NCBI GenBank assembly: GCA_023396625.1
Contig: JAEWVY010000143.1
Location: forward strand, 1-13,854
Direction of reading: 5' to 3'
From: Pseudomonadota bacterium
Lineage (GTDB): Bacteria; Pseudomonadota; Gammaproteobacteria; Burkholderiales; Burkholderiaceae_C
DNA: 13,854 nt
Below are positions 6,993-13,073 of the stretch, one piece after another. Under the pieces are notes generated by a model. The model ran no database searches, had not been told where the DNA came from, and saw nothing but the letters and a program-made list of their open reading frames with translations. The number at the start of each line of letters is the position of its first letter. Position 1 is the stretch's first letter. The position numbers and the translations under genes are program-made.

Positions 6993-7934
6993 ATGAATGA
7001 AAAGGCCCCCTACAGTGCCGCCATGACCTCCTTCGCCAGCCCCGCCGAGCGGGCCCATCCCCCCGCCCTGGGCTATGTCTACGCCACCCTGGTGGTGGCC
7101 ATCTGGACCGGGTTCATCCTGGTCTCGCGCGCTGGTGGCGTGAGCATGCTGACGCCATGGGACGTGATCGCCATCCGCTATGCCACCGCCGCGGCCCTGC
7201 TGCTGCCGTTCTGGTGGTTTCACCGGCGCATCGTGCTGTTCAACCGCCGGCGAGTGAGCCTGGCCATGCTGGGCGGCCTGGGCTACGCCGTGCTGGCCTA
7301 CGCCAGCTTCAAGCTGGCCCCTGCCGCCCACGCCGCCGTGCTGCTGCCCGGCCTGCAGCCTTTCGCGGCGGCGCTGGCCGCCTGGTTCCTGCTCGGCGAG
7401 ACACCCGGCGCCACCCGCCGGGCGGGGCTGGCGCTGATCGCGGGCGGCATCGTCTGCCTCGGGGCCGACGTCCTGCGGGGCGAGTCCGCGGTGCTACGGG
7501 GCGATCTGCTGATGGTCGGTGCCTCCCTGTGCTGGGCGTGTTACTCCGTCCTCCTTCGCCGCTGGGCCCTCTCGCCCTGGGACGCCACGCTGGCCGTCAC
7601 GCTGCTGACGGCGCTGGTCTACCTGCCGGTCTATCTGGTGGCGCTGCCCAAGCAGCTGCACCAGGCCCCCTGGCCGGACATCGCCGTGCAGGCGGTCTAC
7701 CAGGGCGTCGTCGCGACCATCGTGCAGATGGTGCTGTACGTCCGGACCATCGCCCTCATCGGCCCGACCCGGCTGGGCATGTGGATGGCCCTGGTTCCCG
7801 GCCTGGCCGGCGTGACGGCCGTGCCCCTGCTGGGCGAAACCCTTTCAGGCTGGACGGCCCTCGGACTCGGGCTGGTCGGCCTGGGCGCGTGGCTCGGAAA
7901 CCGTCGTCTTTTTTTCAACCCGAGGAGCGCGTGA
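6993..7934 (+). CDS. EamA/DMT-superfamily transporter
   Basis: 313 residues forming two repeats of five hydrophobic segments, the ten-helix EamA (drug/metabolite transporter) layout. Visible helices include YVYATLVVAIWTGFILV, VIAIRYATAAALLLPFWWF, SLAMLGGLGYAVLAYASF, AAVLLPGLQPFAAALAAWFLLGE, AGLALIAGGIVCLGA, LLMVGASLCWACYSVLL, ATLAVTLLTALVYLPVYLV and LVPGLAGVTAVPLLGE. The paired LLGE motifs at the ends of helices 4 and 9 are typical. It sits in the inner membrane and probably exports a small metabolite or toxic compound; the substrate is unknown. The start at 6993 has no Shine-Dalgarno, and ATG 7023 is a good alternative. Its stop overlaps the tautomerase start by 1 nt. Confidence 0.9.
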   Translation: MNEKAPYSAAMTSFASPAERAHPPALGYVYATLVVAIWTGFILVSRAGGVSMLTPWDVIAIRYATAAALLLPFWWFHRRIVLFNRRRVSLAMLGGLGYAVLAYASFKLAPAAHAAVLLPGLQPFAAALAAWFLLGETPGATRRAGLALIAGGIVCLGADVLRGESAVLRGDLLMVGASLCWACYSVLLRRWALSPWDATLAVTLLTALVYLPVYLVALPKQLHQAPWPDIAVQAVYQGVVATIVQMVLYVRTIALIGPTRLGMWMALVPGLAGVTAVPLLGETLSGWTALGLGLVGLGAWLGNRRLFFNPRSA

Positions 7935-8137
7935 TGCCCTACGTCAACATCAAGATCACCCGCGAAGGCGCCACCGCCGAACAGAAGGCCGAACTCATCC
8001 GCGGAGCCACCCGCCTGCTGGCCGACGTGCTGGGCAAGTCCCCCCAGACCACGGTCGTCGTCATCGACGAAGTAGACACCGACAACTGGGGCATCGGCGG
8101 GGAGACTGTCACCCTCCGGCGAAAGCGCGGGTCATGA
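7934..8137 (+). CDS. 4-oxalocrotonate tautomerase family protein (atypical active site)
   Basis: 67 residues beginning M-P-Y-V-N-I-K. Pro1, exposed after Met removal, is the catalytic base of the tautomerase superfamily. The family core is clear: AEQKAELIRGATRLLADVLGK, TTVVVIDEV and NWGIGGE, which matches the HFGIGGE of P. putida 4-OT with Trp in the place of Phe50. Compared with that enzyme from memory, Arg11 and Arg39, which bind the dicarboxylate substrate, are replaced (Ala and Val by alignment) and one residue is inserted near position 9. The substrate is therefore probably not 2-hydroxymuconate. The ATG overlaps the transporter's TGA (TGATG), so the two are translated together and presumably act on the same compound. 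Confidence 0.85.
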   Translation: MPYVNIKITREGATAEQKAELIRGATRLLADVLGKSPQTTVVVIDEVDTDNWGIGGETVTLRRKRGS

Positions 8138-8151
8138 ACCACGGCCCCACC

Positions 8152-8172
8152 GCCGCTTCAGGCCGAAGCGGC
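8152..8172 (+). terminator. GC-rich hairpin after the transporter-tautomerase pair
   Basis: GCCGCTTC (8152-8159) and GAAGCGGC (8165-8172) form a perfect 8-bp stem with a 5-nt loop, 15 nt after the tautomerase stop. No T tract follows, so it would be at most a weak or Rho-assisted terminator, or an RNA 3'-end stabiliser. Confidence 0.4.
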
Positions 8173-8222
8173 ACGGCGGGCCGGCATCGCCGACCCCGCG
8201 GTCCCCGGCGGCTGGCCTGCCT

Positions 8223-8231
8223 TGCTATGCT
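8223..8231 (+). promoter_or_regulatory. Possible extended -10 for the ABM-domain gene
   Basis: TGCTATGCT (8223-8231) matches the extended -10 pattern TGn-TATnnT and lies about 30 nt before the ATG at 8261. I see no -35 hexamer at the right distance. It is a weak single-motif call. Confidence 0.25.
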
Positions 8232-8260
8232 TGGCCGCTTCACACCCACGGAATTCCCGC

Positions 8261-8557
8261 ATGTACGTCGTGATCTTCAGGGCCAAGGCCCGCCAGCTTG
8301 ACGCCGAATACGGCCAGCTGGCCGGGCGCCTGCGCGAACTCGCCCTGGCACAATTCGGCTGCCTCGATTTCTGTGCCGCCACCGAGGGTGATCAGGAAAT
8401 CGCCCTGTCCTACTGGCCCGATGAAGCGAGCATCCGCGCCTGGAAGCAGCATGCCGACCACCTGGCAGCCCAGCAGATGGGACGCGAGCGCTGGTATGCG
8501 GCCTATTCCGTCGAAGTGGCCGAGGTCAAGCGCGCCTATCGCCAGCCGGCAGCCTGA
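8261..8557 (+). CDS. Antibiotic biosynthesis monooxygenase (ABM) domain protein
   Basis: 98 residues from ATG 8261-8263. The ferredoxin-like ABM pattern is visible: first strand MYVVIFRAKA, helix LAGRLRELALAQFGCLDF, strand EIALSYWPDEASIRAWKQHADH, then AQQMGRERWYAAYSVEVAEVKRAY. The W-x2-H-x2-H and GRxxWYxxY arrangement is typical of YczJ-like members. The family includes heme- or quinone-modifying monooxygenases and many uncharacterised dimeric proteins, so the reaction is unknown. A TTG start at 8222 would add 13 non-conserved residues and is rejected. The gene ends 23 nt before radA and may be co-transcribed with it. Confidence 0.85.
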   Translation: MYVVIFRAKARQLDAEYGQLAGRLRELALAQFGCLDFCAATEGDQEIALSYWPDEASIRAWKQHADHLAAQQMGRERWYAAYSVEVAEVKRAYRQPAA

Positions 8558-8580
8558 CCCCCTTGAGGTCCACCCGTCCC

Positions 8581-9957
8581 ATGGCCAAGGAAAAAACCGT
8601 CTTCACCTGCAACGAATGCGGTGGGACCACGCCGCGCTGGCTGGGCAAGTGCCCGGCCTGCGGGGCATGGAATACGCTGATCGAGTCGGCGGCCGGGTCC
8701 ACGGCACCGGCGAAGCATCGCTTCGCCGCGCTCGCGAAGACGGCCGAGGTGACGACGCTGTCCGAGATCGAGGCCCGTGATTTCGAGCGCACGCCCACCG
8801 GTCACGAGGAACTGGACCGGGTGCTCGGTGGCGGCGTCGTCGCGGGCGGCGTGGTGCTGATCGGAGGCGACCCGGGCATCGGCAAGTCCACCCTGCTGCT
8901 GCAGGCGCTCGATTCATTGCAGCGCGCCGGCCAGTCCACGCTGTATGTGACCGGCGAAGAGTCGGGTGCGCAGGTGGCGCTACGGGCACGCCGACTGGGC
9001 CTGGGCCGCTCGGACGTCAAGGTGCTGGCGGAGATCCAGCTGGAGAAAATTCTCGCCGCCCTCGACGCCACACGCCCGGCGATCGCCGTGATCGATTCGA
9101 TCCAGACCGTGTATTCGGAGCAGCTGACCTCCGCCCCCGGCTCGGTCGCGCAAGTGCGCGAATGCGCGGCGCACCTCACGCGCGCGGCCAAGGCTGGCGG
9201 CACGGCGATCGTGCTGGTCGGACACGTCACCAAGGAAGGCGCGTTGGCTGGCCCGCGCGTGCTGGAGCACATGGTGGACACCGTGCTGTACTTCGAGGGC
9301 GACACGCACAGCAGCTTCCGGCTGATTCGCGCCATCAAGAACCGCTTCGGCGCCGTCAACGAGATCGGCGTGTTCGCCATGACCGAAAAGGGCCTCAAGG
9401 GCGTGACCAACCCCAGCGCCATTTTTCTGTCCCAGCATGCCGAGCCGGTGCCCGGCAGTTGCGTGCTCGTCACGCTGGAAGGCACGCGACCGATGCTGGT
9501 GGAAATCCAGGCGCTGGTCGATGCGGGTGGCCCCAGCCCCCGCCGCCTGTCGGTGGGGCTGGACCGCGACCGGCTGGCCATGCTGCTGGCGGTCCTGCAT
9601 CGCCATGCCGGCGTGGCGTGCATGGACCAGGACGTGTTCGTCAACGCCGTGGGCGGCGTGCGCATCAGTGAACCGGCGGCCGACCTGGCAGTGATGCTGG
9701 CCATCACCTCCAGCCTGCGCGGCAAGGCCCTGCCCAAGGGGTTCCTGGCCTTCGGCGAAGTGGGCCTGGCCGGCGAAGTGCGCCCGGCACCGCGCGGACA
9801 GGAGCGGCTGAAGGAAGCGGCCAAGCTGGGATTCAGCGTGGCGGTCGTCCCCAAGGCCAACCTGCCCAGAAAGGGGGACCGGGCCTTCGAGGGTCTGGCC
9901 ATCCATCCGGTGGAGCGCATCGAGGAAGCCATGGCGCTCGTGCGCACCCTGGCGTGA
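8581..9957 (+). CDS. radA: DNA repair protein RadA
   Basis: 458 residues, full length for the family. A C4 zinc finger at the N-terminus (C10-x2-C13 ... C24-x2-C27, in FTCNECGGTTPRWLGKCPACG) is followed by a RecA-like ATPase with Walker A GDPGIGKS (96-103) and Walker B-like AIAVIDSIQ. The RadA signature KNRFG is at 253-257, and a C-terminal Lon-protease-like domain carries PRRLSVGLDRDRLAMLLAVL and FLAFGEVGLAGEVRPAPRG. RadA/Sms is a cytoplasmic branch-migration helicase acting with RecA in recombinational repair. ATG 8581 is chosen because MAKEKTVFTC is the family's usual start; GAGG lies at 8565-8568, somewhat far upstream. A small membrane-protein gene and ilvE follow on the same strand. Confidence 0.97.
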   Translation: MAKEKTVFTCNECGGTTPRWLGKCPACGAWNTLIESAAGSTAPAKHRFAALAKTAEVTTLSEIEARDFERTPTGHEELDRVLGGGVVAGGVVLIGGDPGIGKSTLLLQALDSLQRAGQSTLYVTGEESGAQVALRARRLGLGRSDVKVLAEIQLEKILAALDATRPAIAVIDSIQTVYSEQLTSAPGSVAQVRECAAHLTRAAKAGGTAIVLVGHVTKEGALAGPRVLEHMVDTVLYFEGDTHSSFRLIRAIKNRFGAVNEIGVFAMTEKGLKGVTNPSAIFLSQHAEPVPGSCVLVTLEGTRPMLVEIQALVDAGGPSPRRLSVGLDRDRLAMLLAVLHRHAGVACMDQDVFVNAVGGVRISEPAADLAVMLAITSSLRGKALPKGFLAFGEVGLAGEVRPAPRGQERLKEAAKLGFSVAVVPKANLPRKGDRAFEGLAIHPVERIEEAMALVRTLA

Positions 9958-10006
9958 CGGGGCCCACGCCCTGGCCGCGGGCACACACCCGCCGGGACAC
10001 CCGACA

Positions 10007-10450
10007 ATGCGGACCATGCACATGAATTTCTCACGGATCCTCGTGCCGCTGGCCAGCCTGGCCCTGCTGGGCCTGGCCTGGCGCGCCTGGGGAGGGGCCG
10101 GCATTGCCGTGGCCGGCGGCGGCCTGGTGATGTGGTTGCTGCTGCACTTCACCCGCATGATGACCATTCTGAAACGCGCCGCCGGATCGCCCATCGGCCA
10201 CGTGGGCAGCGCGGTCATGCTCAACGCCAAGCTCCGGCGCGGCGTGCCCCTGCTGCATGTGATGGCGCTGACGCGCGCCCTCGGCGCGCTGCAGAGCCCC
10301 GAAGGCGCACAGCCGGAGATCTTCCGCTGGACCGATGGCAGCGGTTCCCACGTGACCTGCACCTTCCGGCACGGCAGGCTGGCGGCCTGGACGCTGGTCC
10401 GCCCGGAGACCGCTCCCAGCTCATCCGGGGAAACGCCACCGGCCACGTAA
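10007..10450 (+). CDS. Small membrane protein of unknown function between radA and ilvE
   Basis: 147 residues. Two adjacent hydrophobic segments lie near the N-terminus (RILVPLASLALLGLAWRAW and GIAVAGGGLVMWLLLHF). A basic stretch follows (TRMMTILKRAA), then a soluble part of about 90 residues with VGSAVMLNAKLRRGVPLLHVMALTRALG and HVTCTFRHGRLAAWTLV. I recognise no named domain. From memory, similar short proteins occupy this position in other Burkholderiales, which argues for a real gene. ATGs at 10016 and 10022 are alternative starts and no Shine-Dalgarno decides between them. The stop TAA (10448-10450) is 44 nt before ilvE, and the TAAAAT there could act as a -10 for ilvE. Confidence 0.75.
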   Translation: MRTMHMNFSRILVPLASLALLGLAWRAWGGAGIAVAGGGLVMWLLLHFTRMMTILKRAAGSPIGHVGSAVMLNAKLRRGVPLLHVMALTRALGALQSPEGAQPEIFRWTDGSGSHVTCTFRHGRLAAWTLVRPETAPSSSGETPPAT

Positions 10451-10494
10451 AATCCGATTCTTCCGCCTCCAAGCCCAACCCAAGGACATTCCCG

Positions 10495-11433
10495 ATGAGC
10501 GCACTTCCCCCCTCGATGGCCGACCGCGACGGCAAGATCTGGATGGATGGTCAGATGGTCGACTGGCGCGACGCCAAGATCCACGTCCTGACCCACACGC
10601 TGCATTACGGCTGCGGCGCCTTTGAGGGTGTGCGAGCCTACAACACGGCCAGCGGCACCGCCATCTTCCGCCTGGAAGAGCATACCGAGCGCCTGTTCAA
10701 CAGCGCCAAGATCCTGCGCATGAAGCTCCCCTTCTCCAAGGAGGAGGTGAACGAGGCGCAAAAGGCCGTGGTGCGCGAGAACAAACTGGAAAGCTGCTAC
10801 CTGCGCCCACTGACCTGGATCGGCTCGCAGAAACTCGGCGTCAGCCCCAAGGGCAACACCATCCACCTGATGGTGGCGGCCTGGGCCTGGGGGGCTTATC
10901 TGGGCGAGGAAGGCATGAAGCGCGGCATCCGCGTCAAGACCAGCAGCTACACCCGTCACCACGTCAACATCACCATGACGCAGGCCAAGACGGTGAGCAA
11001 CTACACCAACTCCATTCTGGCCAACATGGAGGTCACCGACGAAGGCTACGACGAAGCCCTGCTGCTGGATCCCAGCGGCTTTGTGAGCGAAGGCGCGGGC
11101 GAGAACATCTTCGTGGTCAAGAACGGCGTGATCTACACCCCCGACCTGTCGGCCGGCGCGCTCAACGGCATCACGCGCAACACGGTGCTGCACATCGCCC
11201 GGGACCTGGGGCTGGAGGTGGTGCAAAAGCGCATCACCCGTGACGAGGTGTACATCGCGGACGAGGCCTTCTTCAGCGGTACGGCGGCGGAAATCACGCC
11301 GATCCGGGAACTCGACCGGATCGAGCTGGGCACGGGCAGCCGCGGTCCGATCACCGAACGCATCCAGAATGCCTTCTTCGACATCGTCAATGGCCGCAAC
11401 CCGAAATATGCCCACTGGCTGGCCAAGGTCTGA
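10495..11433 (+). CDS. ilvE: Branched-chain amino acid aminotransferase
   Basis: 312 residues, class IV PLP-dependent fold. Family motifs: IWMDGQMVDWRDAKIHVLTHTLHYGCGAFEGVRAY at the N-terminus; CYLRPLTWIG; RVKTSSYTRHH; and QAKTVSNYTNSILA, containing the PLP-binding K165. FVSEGAGENIFVV, GALNGITRNTVLHIARDLGLEV and ADEAFFSGTAAEITPI bind the cofactor phosphate and substrate. It carries out the last step of Leu, Ile and Val synthesis (2-oxo acid plus Glu) and their first degradation step, in the cytoplasm. ATG 10495 is supported by AAGGA at 10482-10486. An in-frame extension back to 10132 exists but reads through the preceding gene in another frame. The zinc-finger gene follows after 12 nt. Confidence 0.96.
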   Translation: MSALPPSMADRDGKIWMDGQMVDWRDAKIHVLTHTLHYGCGAFEGVRAYNTASGTAIFRLEEHTERLFNSAKILRMKLPFSKEEVNEAQKAVVRENKLESCYLRPLTWIGSQKLGVSPKGNTIHLMVAAWAWGAYLGEEGMKRGIRVKTSSYTRHHVNITMTQAKTVSNYTNSILANMEVTDEGYDEALLLDPSGFVSEGAGENIFVVKNGVIYTPDLSAGALNGITRNTVLHIARDLGLEVVQKRITRDEVYIADEAFFSGTAAEITPIRELDRIELGTGSRGPITERIQNAFFDIVNGRNPKYAHWLAKV

Positions 11434-11445
11434 GGAGAGCGACGC

Positions 11446-11652
11446 ATGAGCAACCAAGTCGTCGAACTGCGGGCCCAGGACCTCCACCGCGCGGGCGAGA
11501 TCGCCTGCCCCCACCCCAAGGCCGGCATGGCCCTGTGGAACAGCCATCCCAAGGTCTATCTCGATGTCGCCGCCACCGGCGAAGCCCGCTGCCCCTACTG
11601 CGGCACGGTCTATCGCCTCCAGGCCGGCGAGCACGTCCACGCCGGCCACTGA
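11446..11652 (+). CDS. CHCC-type zinc-finger protein
   Basis: 68 residues. The ligand pattern C21 ... H34 ... C49-x2-C52 (IACPHPKAG, WNSHPKVYLDV, ARCPYCGTVYRL) matches the zf-CHCC domain shared with the mitochondrial complex I subunit NDUFS6. Bacterial members are small and of uncertain role, possibly in respiratory-complex or metal handling. A strong Shine-Dalgarno GAGGAG (11432-11437) overlaps the ilvE stop codon, so it is the downstream gene of the ilvE operon. From memory, this gene follows ilvE in many Burkholderiales, usually before an LPS heptosyltransferase gene. Here a VOC gene follows instead. Confidence 0.88.
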   Translation: MSNQVVELRAQDLHRAGEIACPHPKAGMALWNSHPKVYLDVAATGEARCPYCGTVYRLQAGEHVHAGH

Positions 11653-11720
11653 TGTCGGCGCGGCATCACGCCGCCAACCCTGGCAAGGTTCGTCGGGACA
11701 CGCGGGGCCATCCCGCACCT

Positions 11721-11742
11721 TGCTGACACACCGTTGTCAGCA
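11721..11742. promoter_or_regulatory. Perfect 8-bp inverted repeat upstream of the VOC gene
   Basis: TGCTGACA (11721-11728) and TGTCAGCA (11735-11742) are exact reverse complements with a 6-nt spacer, in a 136-nt gap between the zinc-finger gene and the VOC gene. No T tract follows, so an operator is as likely as a terminator. A natural candidate to bind it would be the YafY-type regulator encoded just downstream, by inference only. Confidence 0.4.
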
Positions 11743-11788
11743 GCCCCGGCGCAGCATGGAGGCTCCTCAACCCCTACAGGAGTTTTCC

Positions 11789-12160
11789 ATGACAAACGCC
11801 ATCAACTGGTTCGAAATTTCCACCGCCAACCTGGACCGTGCCCAGCGGTTCTACGAAACCGTGCTGGGTCGCAAGCTGCGGCGCGAACCCATGGGCCCGT
11901 CCCAAGGCGCGGTGTTCCCCTACACCGCCCCCGGCGTGGGCGGCGCGCTGGCGTGCGGCCCCACGGCCGGCCAGCCGGGCGCGGGAGGCACGCTGGTCTA
12001 TCTGGACGCGAGCCCGTCGCTGGACGCCGTGCTGGCACGCGTGACCGCCGCCGGCGGCCAGATCGCCCTGCCGCGTCAGGCGCTGCCCCCGGGCATGGGT
12101 TTCTTCGCGCACATCACCGACCCGGACGGCAACCGCATCGGACTGCACGCCATGGCGTGA
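11789..12160 (+). CDS. VOC (glyoxalase-fold) family protein
   Basis: 123 residues with two beta-alpha-beta-beta-beta modules: INWFEISTANLDRAQRFYETVLGRKLRRE ... GGALACGP, and GTLVYLDASPSLDAVLARVTAAGGQIALPRQALP ... GFFAHITDPDGNRIGLHAMA. The terminal DPDGNRIGLH is the standard VOC ending. ATG 11789-11791 has a strong AGGAG at 11778-11782. In-frame codons upstream to 11564 overlap the zinc-finger gene and are not coding. It resembles small PhnB/GloA-like VOC proteins with no assigned substrate. It lies 46 nt before the YafY-type regulator on the same strand, a pairing I have seen often for such regulators. Confidence 0.88.
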   Translation: MTNAINWFEISTANLDRAQRFYETVLGRKLRREPMGPSQGAVFPYTAPGVGGALACGPTAGQPGAGGTLVYLDASPSLDAVLARVTAAGGQIALPRQALPPGMGFFAHITDPDGNRIGLHAMA

Positions 12161-12206
12161 GAGGCCAGGGAGACACCGGCATTCCGCGCCCCCGTACCAT
12201 TGAGAC

Positions 12207-12906
12207 ATGCGTCGTGCCGATCGCCTGTTCCACATCGTCCAGCTCATCCGCGGGCGGCGCCTGACCACGGCCGCGTACCTGGCGCAGCGGCTGGAAGTAT
12301 CCCGGCGCTCGGTGTACCGCGACATCGCCCAGCTGCAGCACCAGGGGGTGCCCATCGAAGGCGAGGCAGGGGTGGGGTATCGGCTGGGCAGCGGGGCTGG
12401 GCAGCGGATTCGATCTGCCGCCGCTGATGTTCACGCAGCTGGAAGCCAAATCCCTGGTGGCGTCGGTCCGCTTGGCGCAGGCCTGGCTCGACCCGGTGCT
12501 GGCGCGCGAGGCGGAAACCGCGCTCGGGAAAATCCTGTCCGTGTTGCCCGCGGCGTCGCGTGCGGCCGCCGAAAGCCTGGCCATCTACGCCCCTGCCACG
12601 GGGCTGACCACCCGGCAGCAGCAGACACTGTGCGCGCTGCGCGAGGCGCAGCAGCACCGCCACGCGCTGCGGCTGCACTACCGGGACGCCGCCGAGCAGC
12701 CGAGCCAGCGCATCGTGCGTCCGCTGGGCTGCTTTTTCTGGGGCAAGGTGTGGACGCTGGCGGCCTGGTGCGAGACGCGGCAGGATTTCCGCAGTTTCCG
12801 CATCGATCGCATGGAGGCCGTCCAGCGTTTGGACCTGCGCTGGCACGATGAACCTGGCAAGACGCTGGCGGATTTCCTGCGCCATGTGCAAGCGCGCACG
12901 CTTTGA
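12207..12906 (+). pseudogene. YafY/WYL-family transcriptional regulator, frameshifted by a 13-bp tandem duplication
   Basis: The first frame (from ATG 12207) encodes the DNA-binding half: MRRADRLFHIVQLIRGRRLTTAAYLAQRLEVSRRSVYRDIAQLQ, a winged helix-turn-helix, then GVPIEGEAGVGYRLGSG. After that it drifts into nonsense until 12851. The expected continuation (FDLPPLMFTQLEAKSL ... IVRPLGCFFWGKVWTLAAW ... RQDFRSFRIDRME, the WYL domain) lies in the +1 frame, running from 12408 to TGA 12904-12906. Removing one copy of the 13-bp repeat at 12382-12407 restores a single 228-residue reading with the family's normal length and junction (GYRLGSGFDLPPL). As written, the cell would make a truncated DNA-binding protein. 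A WYL-only fragment of 159 residues could start at ATG 12427. WYL domains sense ligands, and the adjacent VOC gene is the likely target. Confidence 0.88.
12382..12407. repeat. Perfect 13-bp tandem duplication inside the YafY-type regulator
   Basis: GGCTGGGCAGCGG occurs twice in direct succession (12382-12394 and 12395-12407). Because 13 is not a multiple of 3, the second copy shifts the reading frame between the DNA-binding and WYL halves of the gene. Loss of one copy restores the intact protein. Confidence 0.95.
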
Positions 12907-13030
12907 TACGGATTTGCTTTCAAGCGCATAAATCACCGTTCGGGCTGAGCTTGTCGAAGCCCTGCGCGGTGCATGCACTTCGACAAGCTCAGTGCGAACG
13001 GTTTCTCACGGATCGAACGCAAATCCGTAT
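12906..13030. repeat. Nested inverted-repeat element between convergent genes
   Basis: The outer arms, ATACGGATTTGC (12906-12917) and GCAAATCCGTAT (13019-13030), are perfect 12-bp complements. Inside them, 12935-12959 and 12978-13002 pair over 25 nt with two mismatches, around an 18-nt loop; the arms carry GAGCTTGTCGAAG and CTTCGACAAGCTC. From memory, the motif TTCGACA(A/G)GCTCAG..CGAACGG is a REP-like palindrome scattered through many proteobacterial genomes. The outer left arm begins at the last base of the regulator's stop codon, and the right arm ends 43 nt before the kinase stop, so the element may also act as a two-way terminator. No transposase is present. Confidence 0.85.
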
Positions 13031-13073
13031 GAGGCCCGGCCGCAGAAGCGTCCGCTCCCGCCGGGTCCTCGCG

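Noticed and set aside
10448..10453. TAAAAT as an ilvE promoter -10
   Set aside because: One hexamer without a matching -35 at 16-18 nt is not enough for a separate feature; it is only mentioned in the neighbouring gene entry.
8980..11718. A 912-codon open frame on the minus strand across radA, the small membrane protein and ilvE
   Set aside because: It lies antisense to three confidently identified genes. Its translation is rich in His, Gly, Arg, Gln and Ala with no recognisable domain, as expected from the GC-rich third positions of the real genes.
12391..12427. Programmed ribosomal frameshifting as an explanation for the two-frame regulator
   Set aside because: The exact 13-bp duplication fully explains the shift, and no slippery heptamer followed by a pseudoknot-like structure is evident. 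The reading break is better explained by mutation.
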